Source: Noviherbaspirillum sp. L7-7A
Lineage (GTDB): Bacteria; Pseudomonadota; Gammaproteobacteria; Burkholderiales; Burkholderiaceae_D
DNA: 64,000 nucleotides
Direction: 5' to 3'
Assembly (NCBI RefSeq): GCF_019052805.1
Contig: NZ_JAHQRJ010000001.1
Coordinates: 2,914,001-2,978,000, forward strand
In this document: in pieces, positions 21,990-30,025 of the stretch
How positions within the stretch are numbered: the stretch's first letter is position 1
Layout: each line of letters starts with the position of its first letter
Translations under genes and position numbers: made by a program
Notes under the pieces: model-generated
Databases searched by the model: none
The model's input: the letters and a program-made list of their open reading frames with translations, nothing else
What the model was told of the DNA's origin: nothing

Positions 21990-22677
21990 AGTCGCGTTTT
22001 CCAAAAATGGCGGTTCCGATTCGAACCATGGTGCTGCCCTCGGCAATGGCCGCGGCAAGGTCGGCCGACATGCCCATGGAGAGGGTATCCAGGCTCAGCC
22101 CGTCGGCGCGCAGCTGCCCGGCCAGCAGGCGCAATGCGCGCAGCGGCGCGCGCTGCGCGGCTTCGTCGTCTGCCGGCTCGGGTATGGCCATCAGCCCGCG
22201 CAGGGCCAGCCGCGGCAAGGCAGACACCGTGCGGGCCAGCGCCGGCAGTTCCGCGGGCGTGATGCCGCTCTTGCTGGCCTCGCCGCTGATGTTGACCTGC
22301 AGGCAAATGTTCAATGGCGGCAGATGCGCCGGCCGCTGCTCCGACAGGCGCTGCGCAATCTTCAGGCGGTCGACCGAATGCACCCAGTCGAAATGCTCGG
22401 CGATGGGCCGGGTCTTGTTGCTCTGTATCGGGCCGATGAAATGCCATTTCAGGCCGGGCGTTTTGCCCTGCAGCGCGGCGATCTTGTCGAGCGCCTCCTG
22501 CAGGTAGTTTTCACCGAAGGCGCGCTGGCCGGCGTCGAACGCTTCCTGCACAGCGTCCGGGCCGAAGGTCTTGGAAACGGCCAAAAGGGCGATATCCGAT
22601 GGATTACGGCCGGCATTTCTCGCTGCCGCAACAATCGCCGCATGTACTGCTTGCAGGTTTTCCGTGATGTGGGACAT
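21979..22677 (-). CDS. yggS: PLP homeostasis protein YggS (PROSC family)
   Basis: This 232-residue single-domain PLP-binding barrel protein controls free pyridoxal phosphate levels. The PLP Lys is in LLAVSKTFGPDA (about residue 36). Other family motifs are FGENYLQEALDK, WHFIGPIQSNK, VDRLKIAQRL, LQVNISGEASKSG, LRGLMAIPEP, LSMGMSADLAAAI and VRIGTAIFG. It is the first gene of the yggS-proC unit and divergent from pilT across 117 bases. Confidence 0.96.
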   Translation of the reverse strand: MSHITENLQAVHAAIVAAARNAGRNPSDIALLAVSKTFGPDAVQEAFDAGQRAFGENYLQEALDKIAALQGKTPGLKWHFIGPIQSNKTRPIAEHFDWVHSVDRLKIAQRLSEQRPAHLPPLNICLQVNISGEASKSGITPAELPALARTVSALPRLALRGLMAIPEPADDEAAQRAPLRALRLLAGQLRADGLSLDTLSMGMSADLAAAIAEGSTMVRIGTAIFGKRDYAK

Positions 22678-22794
22678 AATTTAATGACTTACGGAAACAT
22701 TTTCCGGTTTTCGTGCACTTCCACCTTGGTGGCTCCGGGCCAGACGGCCTGCCCACTTCCTGATTTTTCCTCTTTCGCGGGCCTGGGATTATAA

Positions 22795-23838
22795 ATGGAC
22801 ATCTCCGAATTACTCGCCTTCTCGGTCAAGAACAAGGCTTCCGACCTCCATCTCTCGGCCGGATTGCCGCCGATGATCAGGGTGCACGGCGATGTACGGC
22901 GCATCAACCTGCCGCCGCTGGAGCACAAGGATGTACACGGCATGATCTACGACATCATGAACGACGGCCAGCGCAAGGCCTACGAGGAAAACCTGGAGAT
23001 CGACTTTTCCTTCGCCATTCCCGGCCTGGCGCGTTTTCGCGTCAATGCCTACAACCAGGACCGCGGCGCCGCCGCCGTATTGCGCACGATTCCCTCGACC
23101 ATCCTCAGCCTGGAACAGTTGAACGCGCCCAGGATCTTTGCCGAACTGGCCCTGAAGCCGCGCGGCCTGGTGCTGGTAACCGGGCCCACCGGTTCCGGCA
23201 AGTCGACCACGCTGGCGGCCATGGTCAACCATGTCAATGAAAATGAGTACGCCCACATCCTGACCATCGAGGACCCGATCGAGTTCGTGCACGAGTCGCG
23301 CAAATGCCTGATCAACCAGCGCGAGGTCGGCGTGCACACACACTCCTTCAATGCCGCGCTGCGCTCGGCGCTGCGGGAAGACCCGGATGTGGTGCTGGTG
23401 GGCGAGCTGCGCGACCTGGAAACCATACGGCTGGCGCTGTCGGCGGCGGAAACCGGCCACCTGGTGTTCGGCACGCTGCATACTTCCTCGGCGGCCAAGA
23501 CCATCGACCGTATCATCGACGTCTTCCCCGGCGACGAAAAGGAAATGGTGCGGGCCATGCTGTCGGAGTCGCTGCAGGCGGTGATCTCGCAGACCCTGCT
23601 GAAGACCAAGGACGGCAATGGCCGCGTGGCGGCGCATGAAATCATGCTGGGCACGCCGGCGATCCGCAACCTGATCCGCGAAGCCAAGATCGCCCAGATG
23701 TATTCGGCGATACAGACCGGCGCCAATCTCGGCATGCAGACCCTGGACAGCTGCCTGACCGACCTGGTGCGGCGCAATGTGATTTCATCGGCCGCTGCGC
23801 GCGCCGCCGCCAAGACCCCGGATAATTTCCCCGGCTGA
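22795..23838 (+). CDS. pilT: Type IV pilus retraction ATPase PilT
   Basis: PilT is the hexameric ATPase that depolymerises type IV pili, powering twitching motility and DNA uptake. The 347 residues carry Walker A GPTGSGKST (about residue 130), the Asp box EDPIEFVHE, the Walker B region DPDVVLVGELRD, the His box HLVFGTLHTSSA, and the PilT-specific C-terminal motif AIRNLIREAK needed for retraction. pilU follows 31 bases downstream. The remaining pilus genes are not in the window. Confidence 0.98.
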   Translation: MDISELLAFSVKNKASDLHLSAGLPPMIRVHGDVRRINLPPLEHKDVHGMIYDIMNDGQRKAYEENLEIDFSFAIPGLARFRVNAYNQDRGAAAVLRTIPSTILSLEQLNAPRIFAELALKPRGLVLVTGPTGSGKSTTLAAMVNHVNENEYAHILTIEDPIEFVHESRKCLINQREVGVHTHSFNAALRSALREDPDVVLVGELRDLETIRLALSAAETGHLVFGTLHTSSAAKTIDRIIDVFPGDEKEMVRAMLSESLQAVISQTLLKTKDGNGRVAAHEIMLGTPAIRNLIREAKIAQMYSAIQTGANLGMQTLDSCLTDLVRRNVISSAAARAAAKTPDNFPG

Positions 23839-23869
23839 GCGCCGGCATTACTCAAGCAAAGGACGCACG

Positions 23870-25006
23870 ATGGAACGCGAACAGGCAACCCGATTCATGC
23901 ACGACCTGCTGCGACTGATGCTGAGCAAGAACGGCTCGGACCTCTTCATTACCGCCGACTTCCCGCCGGCCTTCAAGATCGACGGCAAGATGACGCCGGT
24001 ATCGAACCAGCCCCTGAGCGCCGGCCATACCCTGGAACTGGCGCGCGCCATCATGAGCGACAAGCAGGCCGCCGAATTCGAGGCCAGCAAGGAATGCAAT
24101 TTCGCGATCAGCCCGGCCAGCCTCGGCCGCTTCCGGGTGTCGGCCTTCGTCCAGCAGGGCAAGGTCGGCATGGTGCTGCGGGTGATCACCACCGCCATCC
24201 CGAAGATGGAAGACCTGAAGCTGCCGGAGGTGCTGAAGGACGTGGTCATGACCAAGCGCGGCCTGGTCATCATGGTGGGCGCCACCGGCTCGGGCAAGTC
24301 GACCACGCTGGCGGCCATGGTGGGCTATCGCAACGAGAACAGCTACGGCCACATCATCACGGTGGAAGACCCGGTCGAATACATCCACCCGCACAGGAAC
24401 TGCATCGTGACCCAGCGCGAGATCGGCGTCGACACCGCCGACTGGGGCACGGCGCTGAAGAACACGCTGCGCCAGGCGCCGGACGTGATCCTGATCGGCG
24501 AGATCCGCGACCGTGAATCGATGGACTATGCGGTTGCCTTTGCCGAGACCGGCCATCTGTGCCTTGCCACCATGCATGCCAACAGCGCCAACCAGGCGCT
24601 GGACCGCATCATCAACTTCTTCCCCGAAGAGCGCCGCCAGCAATTGCTGATGGACCTGTCGCTGAACCTCAAGGCCATGATCTCGCAACGCCTGGTGCCG
24701 CTGAAGGACACCAAGGGCCGCTGCGCCGCGGTGGAGATCATGCTCAACTCGCCGCTGGTGTCGGACCTGATCTTCAAGGGCGATGTGCACGAGATCAAGG
24801 AGATCATGAAGAAGTCGCGCGAGCTTGGCATGCAGACCTTCGACCAGGCCCTGTTCGACCTGTATGAAGCCGGCCGCATATCGTATGAAGACGCGCTGCG
24901 CAATGCCGATTCCGTCAATGACCTGCGGCTGTCGATCAAGCTCAACGGCAAGGAAGCCAAGGACCGCGACCTGTCCGCCGGCACTGCCCATCTGGGCATC
25001 GTATAA
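23870..25006 (+). CDS. pilU: PilT-dependent retraction ATPase PilU
   Basis: This 378-residue paralogue of PilT adds force to pilus retraction. It has MLSKNGSDLFIT at the start, Walker A GATGSGKST, the EDPVEYIHP Asp box, Walker B DVILIGEIRD and the His box HLCLATMHANSA. The C-terminus (SIKLNGKEAKDRDL and beyond) is longer than in PilT, as is usual for PilU. GGACGCACG lies just before the ATG. It is the last core gene before the accessory island that begins at 25269. Confidence 0.97.
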   Translation: MEREQATRFMHDLLRLMLSKNGSDLFITADFPPAFKIDGKMTPVSNQPLSAGHTLELARAIMSDKQAAEFEASKECNFAISPASLGRFRVSAFVQQGKVGMVLRVITTAIPKMEDLKLPEVLKDVVMTKRGLVIMVGATGSGKSTTLAAMVGYRNENSYGHIITVEDPVEYIHPHRNCIVTQREIGVDTADWGTALKNTLRQAPDVILIGEIRDRESMDYAVAFAETGHLCLATMHANSANQALDRIINFFPEERRQQLLMDLSLNLKAMISQRLVPLKDTKGRCAAVEIMLNSPLVSDLIFKGDVHEIKEIMKKSRELGMQTFDQALFDLYEAGRISYEDALRNADSVNDLRLSIKLNGKEAKDRDLSAGTAHLGIV

Positions 25007-25053
25007 GTCACTCAAGGCCCGTTCGCATCCCGCGCTAGCAGGCTCATGTCTGC

Positions 25054-25081
25054 GCTAGCGCAAGGTTGCGCTTGCGCTAGC
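25054..25081. terminator. Hairpin downstream of pilU
   Basis: GCTAGCGCAA at 25054-25063 pairs perfectly with TTGCGCTAGC at 25072-25081 around an 8-base loop, about 50 bases after the pilU stop. There is no T-run after it, so it may act as an RNA 3' end stabiliser rather than an intrinsic terminator. It marks the border between core genes and the accessory island. Confidence 0.4.
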
Positions 25082-25268
25082 TCAATGAAGTGGCGACGAG
25101 GCAGCCGCAAGCTGCGCATCTTGCGAGCAGCCGCCATCATCCCGCGTTCGGCCTGATCCGGGCCGCTAGCCAGCACGCGCTCAGAACCTTCCGCATCAGG
25201 CCTGACTGCGCATGGCGTTCCCGCTCGCTCCCTCGACAACCAGCAGCCGAACGCAACGGGAGACAAGC

Positions 25269-27386
25269 ATGCAATCCATGCAAGGCAGGCAAGCCAGCAG
25301 CAAGGACCTATCACGGCACACCATCATTTCGATGGATGGCAACGATGATGACAATACCGATCAGGCTGGCAGCCGTCGGGCAAGCCGCACGCCGGGCGCC
25401 ACCATTGCCTCCGCCAGCAGCTCAAGCGCCTTGTCGGAAACCGTCGGCGGCACCCCTGTGCTGTCGTTCAGCCAGATCCACCGTAGCCACACCCAGCGCC
25501 AGTCGCGGCCCGAGAACGCAGGCGCGCTCAGCAGCCATCCCCGCCTTGACCGGGAGATTCTGCAGCTTTGCCAGCAATATGAAACCAACACCGACGCGCT
25601 GGCTGCGCTACGCATGCGTGATCCCGGGGACAGGGCATCGGCCAGAGCAATGGACAGGCTCAGGAAGCAACGCAGGGACCTTGCCGACCGGCTGCAGCAA
25701 TGTGCCAGCCTGTTGCAGCCCGACCTGTCCGGCACCGCGATGGAGCGCATCAAGAGCGTCGCCACCAGGGAACGCGAGAACAGCTTCAAGCATGTCTGGG
25801 ATGACTATCAGCAGACACAGCGCGACAGCTGCACGAAACACTTGTGGAACCTGGCATCCGGCGCGGTGGCCTATGCCATTCCGTTTGGCACCGCGACCAT
25901 GCTGTCTCGCGGCCTGGGCATCCCCTACTTCGTGCTGCTCGCAGGCACGCTCCACACGCTGGCCGAGCCGATGTGGACCATGGTTCGCGCAACCAGCTGG
26001 ACCAATCCGGCATCGGAGACCTACGTCGGACGGCAGCGCGCGCGTGCCCGCGCCAACGGCGATGCGTGGCGCTACCTGGCGCATATAGCGCCCAAGGCGA
26101 AGATGCTGTGGAAGGATCCGAAGACTGAGCAGTACTCCCGGCTGACAGCCGCCCAGGCACTCGCCACCAATCAGGAACTATGGCTATGGCTGCACAAGGT
26201 TGTCACGGACGACCTGCCCTTCCTTGTGTTCTTCTTTCTCTATGCGGGCAAGAATTCGCTCAATGAAGTATTGGGTCCCAGGTTTTTCGATCGCAGCACC
26301 TCCGACGGCATGCGCAATGACCTGGTGACGCAATATGCCGCAGGACTGCTCTCCGGCGCACTCACCATGGTGCTGGGCCAGGGATTGCGCCGCGCGATTT
26401 CGGGCCCCACGCGGGGACAGGAAGTGGTGAACAAGAGTTTGCACGTCTGGGAACTGGAGGCACGCTATCTGAAGTCCTATATCCAGGACATCGAGGAAGA
26501 ACTATCCAAAACAAACCTGTCGGCAGGCGATACAAGGCAACTGCGGCGACAGCTTGTTGAAGTCAAGGCACAACATGCGAAGGCACATGCCAAGTCCGGC
26601 TTGATGACTTCGATCGGCCATGAGCTTGGCGTTATGTTCCAGAAGAAGCGCGAATTAACAGGAACCGATCCTGACATGCCGGGCAAGCGGCTTGACACGG
26701 TGTGCAGCATTCTGGGCAAGACTACCAGCCTGTTGCCCGGCCTTCTGGCAACACAGCTATGCCAGCCACTTGCCAGCTCCGATAGCCTGATGGAGCGCAT
26801 GATCGCCCATACCGTACCGCCCTTTTTCCTGATCGCCTGGCCCGGCTTTGCGATGCGTACCGAGTTCCAGGACATGTGGCGCTCCTTGTATGGCGCAAGC
26901 AAGGGCATGCTCAGCGCCATGCGGGCAGGATGCTGCTGCGCGGTGGATTCTGACGATGATGGTGATGACGGGGATGTCGACGCAATCACCGACGCCAGCG
27001 ACAGCGACAGCGAGGGCGACGAGCACGGGGACGCCGGACAGAACCGATCAGGTCATGAAAGCCATCCAGCCAATGCCGATGTGAACTGTGAAGCCGGAAG
27101 CGCCTTGCGCCAGCGCATGCGAGCCGACCATGAAGCATCGTTAAGCTCCGAAAAAATCGAAACCAGGTCCAGTACAAGTTCAAGTTCAAGTTCAAGTTCA
27201 AGTTCAAGTCCATGGTCCAGTTCAAGTTCAAGCTCGAATTCAAATCCAAGCTCTGATACCAGCTCGAGCCCCGTAACCTCAGGCGATTCCGATGACAGCG
27301 GGACTTCCTCCTCATCCAGACAGAATGTACGCGACACCCGCACCAAGCCGGGTATTGGCTCGAGCCCGGATGACGACAGTGCATGA
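25269..27386 (+). CDS. Multi-spanning effector-like membrane protein A (first of three tandem paralogues)
   Basis: This predicted 705-residue protein is of no family I can name. The ATG at 25269 has GGGAG about 6 bases upstream. Residues 1-90 are Ser/Arg/Asp-rich and disordered, without a signal peptide. A hydrophobic pair lies at about 193-235 and ends in LAEPMWTMVRATSWTNP. Further hydrophobic segments are at about 313-335 (VTDDLPFLVFFFLYAG) and 357-377. A coiled coil occupies about 410-450, followed by TGTDPDMPGKRLDTV (about 465) and a hydrophobic C-terminal pair at about 480-540. Three adjacent Cys (AGCCCAVD) follow the last span. The tail is acidic, then Ser-rich (about 635-665). The same ordered blocks occur in the proteins at 28048 and 30026. 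A chaperone gene lies 174 bases downstream. Type III delivery to host membranes is inferred. Confidence 0.72.
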   Translation: MQSMQGRQASSKDLSRHTIISMDGNDDDNTDQAGSRRASRTPGATIASASSSSALSETVGGTPVLSFSQIHRSHTQRQSRPENAGALSSHPRLDREILQLCQQYETNTDALAALRMRDPGDRASARAMDRLRKQRRDLADRLQQCASLLQPDLSGTAMERIKSVATRERENSFKHVWDDYQQTQRDSCTKHLWNLASGAVAYAIPFGTATMLSRGLGIPYFVLLAGTLHTLAEPMWTMVRATSWTNPASETYVGRQRARARANGDAWRYLAHIAPKAKMLWKDPKTEQYSRLTAAQALATNQELWLWLHKVVTDDLPFLVFFFLYAGKNSLNEVLGPRFFDRSTSDGMRNDLVTQYAAGLLSGALTMVLGQGLRRAISGPTRGQEVVNKSLHVWELEARYLKSYIQDIEEELSKTNLSAGDTRQLRRQLVEVKAQHAKAHAKSGLMTSIGHELGVMFQKKRELTGTDPDMPGKRLDTVCSILGKTTSLLPGLLATQLCQPLASSDSLMERMIAHTVPPFFLIAWPGFAMRTEFQDMWRSLYGASKGMLSAMRAGCCCAVDSDDDGDDGDVDAITDASDSDSEGDEHGDAGQNRSGHESHPANADVNCEAGSALRQRMRADHEASLSSEKIETRSSTSSSSSSSSSSSPWSSSSSSSNSNPSSDTSSSPVTSGDSDDSGTSSSSRQNVRDTRTKPGIGSSPDDDSA
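27177..27206. repeat. In-frame hexanucleotide repeat (AGTTCA)5
   Basis: Five perfect AGTTCA units, followed by degenerate units to about 27260, encode a Ser run in the C-terminal tail of membrane protein A. It is in frame, so unit gain or loss would only change the linker length. Confidence 0.95.
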
Positions 27387-27560
27387 AGTAATGCACGCCT
27401 GAGGCTGCCCTTCCCGAGTGAACCCTGGCAAAAAGCAGGTTACATAGCGGCGCACCAGACGTTAAGCAGAGCATCTGACTCTACCCACCCCGATGTCTTT
27501 GTGCGCCGCATCACATCCGCTTTGCCTGGCGCCCGCTTGTTCAACTTCAGGAGCAGTGAC

Positions 27561-28043
27561 ATGAAAGAAAAAGAATTCAAGGCCTTGTGCCGCAAGGTGT
27601 GCGTGGCACTCAGTTATCCAACCCCCGACGACCTGGGTGATCACGGCCGCATTACGATCGATGGCGTGGAAATTGCACTCTTCTTTGACGAGCAGGTCAA
27701 TCCGGACATGCTGTTCTGCTACGTGGACATGGGGCCTGTTCCGGAAGCGATGCGCGCCGATATGTATGCCCAGCTGCTAACCATGAATTTGCTATCGGGC
27801 GCCAAGACCAATGGCGTCTACTCGCTCGACCCGACCAGCGGCAATGCGATTTTCGTGGTGCATTTCATGCAGCCCGAAAAGCTCGATACGCAACTGCTGG
27901 CGCAAGCTTTCACGGTCTACGCCACCCAGACCAACACCCTGCGCGCGATGTTGCACGACGATGCCTCAAAGCCTGCCACGAGCACCATGGCATCGGGGCC
28001 TGCCGTTTCCGGCCGTTCCGCTTCCATGGTGGATCTTGCGTAG
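27561..28043 (+). CDS. CesT-like type III secretion chaperone between membrane proteins A and B
   Basis: The start at 27561 follows CAGGAG by 8 bases and gives 160 residues; longer in-frame starts lack a ribosome site. The pattern is that of class I type III chaperones: helix EKEFKALCRKVCVALSYP, strands RITIDGVEIALFFDE and MLFCYVDMG, helix RADMYAQLLTMNLLSG, strands GVYSLD and NAIFVVHFM, then a long helix and a Ser/Ala-rich tail. It is a different lineage from the chaperone at 17822; the two share fold pattern rather than clear sequence. Its stop is only 4 bases before the start of membrane protein B, which suggests coupled expression with its probable client. Confidence 0.75.
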   Translation: MKEKEFKALCRKVCVALSYPTPDDLGDHGRITIDGVEIALFFDEQVNPDMLFCYVDMGPVPEAMRADMYAQLLTMNLLSGAKTNGVYSLDPTSGNAIFVVHFMQPEKLDTQLLAQAFTVYATQTNTLRAMLHDDASKPATSTMASGPAVSGRSASMVDLA

Positions 28044-28047
28044 AGCC

Positions 28048-29676
28048 ATGGACGCCACGAAAGGCCGGCAGCGATCGAATAGCTCAACGCCGATGCTGAA
28101 CCGGAATCAGCCATCGTCGTCCTCTGTGAAAGGGAATGACCGGGATAATGGCGGTGAGGACGACGACATCGTGTTGCAACCGTTCACATCAACGCAAGCA
28201 ACAGACAAGACCAACCATAGCAATAGCAGTCACACTAGCAGCATCGTTTCGGGTGCGCCTGCATTCATGACGATATCGCTGGACAGCGCGCTGCAACAGA
28301 GGCTGATCCGTTACCAGCGCAGGGTGGACCTTGCGTCCAGCCGACTGGCCAATATCATCAGCCGCGGAGGTGATGCCAAACAGGCCCTGGCCGAATCCAT
28401 TGCAGCGACCACTGCATTGTCAAGGCTCCAGCTGAGCATTGATCCAGCCTATCTCTTTCACACCATCAATGACGACGTCACCAGGAATAGCTATGCGCGC
28501 TACCAGCGCGAATGGGAAGCTTATCAAAAGGCGACAAAAGAAAGCGGGCACAAGCACTTTCACAATCTGGCTGCGGGCGGCGTCGGCAACTTCATCTGTT
28601 TTGGTCTGGGTGGCATCGCAGGCGCATACAGTGGCAGCTGGCTGGTGGGATTTACGATCAATACAGTTGCCTGGACCTTCGCCGAGCCGCTGATCAGCAT
28701 GATGCGTGCCACCACGGTCAATAATCCCTACATGGATTTCTACATGGTGCGCCAGCGTCTGCAGGCGCGTGCATTGCGGGAGCGGCTGGACGGCACTGCT
28801 GACCTAGAATGGAACAGGAAGTTTCCCTGGTCCGACCGCGGCAGCAATCAGACTGAGTGGCTCAATGCAAGCGAATGGCTTGAACGGACCAGCTGGCAGG
28901 GGCTGTGGGCGGGCAAGCACTTTACGGATGATGTGATCTACCACGTCTACAGCGTGATGTACGGCCTGACAAACTGCTTGCCTGAATTCCTCGGCAAAGC
29001 GCTGTACGACATGTCTACCTGGCACGGAAAGCTTGCCTACGGCGGAATACGCGCCGCCGGTGGTTTCATCGCTGGCGCCGTGATCCAGGAGGGCATGCAG
29101 TTGCTGCGCGCTTCGGCGATGGAACATACCGGCGGCAAGGAAACAGTCACCAAGCCGCTCGCCTTCTGGGAAAAGGAAGCGAACTATGTCGACATGCTGC
29201 TTGAGCGCATCAAAGACAGGCTTGCAGCGCATGGACTGGATGTTGCTGAGAAAAGCAAACTGGAACAGCTCAAGGCATCATTACTGCTGTGGCATCAAAA
29301 GGCCGTCGCAAAATCCAGCTTCCTGCCCTCCCTTGCCTACGAATGGCGCGTGATGCTGCAGTCGAAGCGGGAGGCGACGGGCATCGATCCCGAAGTACCG
29401 GGCAAGCGGCTCGACACCCTTGCCAGCTTCATCGGCAAGGGCGTTTCCCAACTGCCCGGCATCGCGGTTGGCCAGCTTGCAGGCTCAGCCGCAACAAGAT
29501 CGGCCTTGCCCTGGGTCAGATGGAGTGGCTATATCGTGCCGCCGCTGGTCTCCATCGCCTGGGGCTTTTGCTTCCGGCGCGAATTCGAGGTCGTGGCCAG
29601 GGCCATGCTGGGTGCAGGGCAAGGAATTGCAAGACGATGTTGCTTTCTGGCGGAACAGGATGATACGGACATCTGA
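28048..29676 (+). CDS. Multi-spanning effector-like membrane protein B (second paralogue)
   Basis: This predicted 542-residue protein starts at ATG 28048, right after the chaperone stop. The frame is open further upstream but would overlap the chaperone. Residues 1-75 are Ser/Asn/Asp-rich. About residues 80-165 form charged helices ending in YQREWEAYQKATKESGHKHF. Hydrophobic segments start near 174 and lead to FAEPLISMMRATTVNNP (about 211). Then come FTDDVIYHVYSVMYG (about 292), a glycine-rich span (about 331-350), KPLAFWEKEANYV, and TGIDPEVPGKRLDTL (about 445), which matches protein A closely. A hydrophobic pair follows, and then ARRCCFLAEQDD at the C-terminus, a Cys pair after the last span. 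Function is unknown; chaperone adjacency supports secretion. Confidence 0.72.
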   Translation: MDATKGRQRSNSSTPMLNRNQPSSSSVKGNDRDNGGEDDDIVLQPFTSTQATDKTNHSNSSHTSSIVSGAPAFMTISLDSALQQRLIRYQRRVDLASSRLANIISRGGDAKQALAESIAATTALSRLQLSIDPAYLFHTINDDVTRNSYARYQREWEAYQKATKESGHKHFHNLAAGGVGNFICFGLGGIAGAYSGSWLVGFTINTVAWTFAEPLISMMRATTVNNPYMDFYMVRQRLQARALRERLDGTADLEWNRKFPWSDRGSNQTEWLNASEWLERTSWQGLWAGKHFTDDVIYHVYSVMYGLTNCLPEFLGKALYDMSTWHGKLAYGGIRAAGGFIAGAVIQEGMQLLRASAMEHTGGKETVTKPLAFWEKEANYVDMLLERIKDRLAAHGLDVAEKSKLEQLKASLLLWHQKAVAKSSFLPSLAYEWRVMLQSKREATGIDPEVPGKRLDTLASFIGKGVSQLPGIAVGQLAGSAATRSALPWVRWSGYIVPPLVSIAWGFCFRREFEVVARAMLGAGQGIARRCCFLAEQDDTDI

Positions 29677-30025
29677 TGATGGCTGCGAAAGTTGATATGG
29701 CGCCGCAAGTGCCAGGGACGCTTCAAGTTGCGGCGCGGGTTCAAAGATAGCGGCCGTCTGCTCAGTGCGCCTATTAATAAAGCTAATCCCGTACACACAT
29801 CACAGGCTGACGTTACTCAAAGCGCCTGACAAGATGATTGCGCCTGCTTGCTGCCCAGGTGGTAGCGACTACACCGGCACGACTGGTTAAAGATTGCCAC
29901 GTCCATCTTTGTTAAACACTGTCACAGCGCCTTTTACGCGAAGTGCGGGATGAGGAGTTGCCTGCACGCCTTGCGTTCTTCATCACGGATGATGACTCAT
30001 CCAATGCTCAAACAGGAAAAAGCCT
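29677..30025. other. 349-base gap between membrane proteins B and C
   Basis: No gene, strong hairpin or recognisable promoter box is seen. The region is AT-richer towards 30026 and presumably includes the promoter of the next gene, whose ribosome site AGGAAAAAG lies just before the ATG at 30026. Confidence 0.5.
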
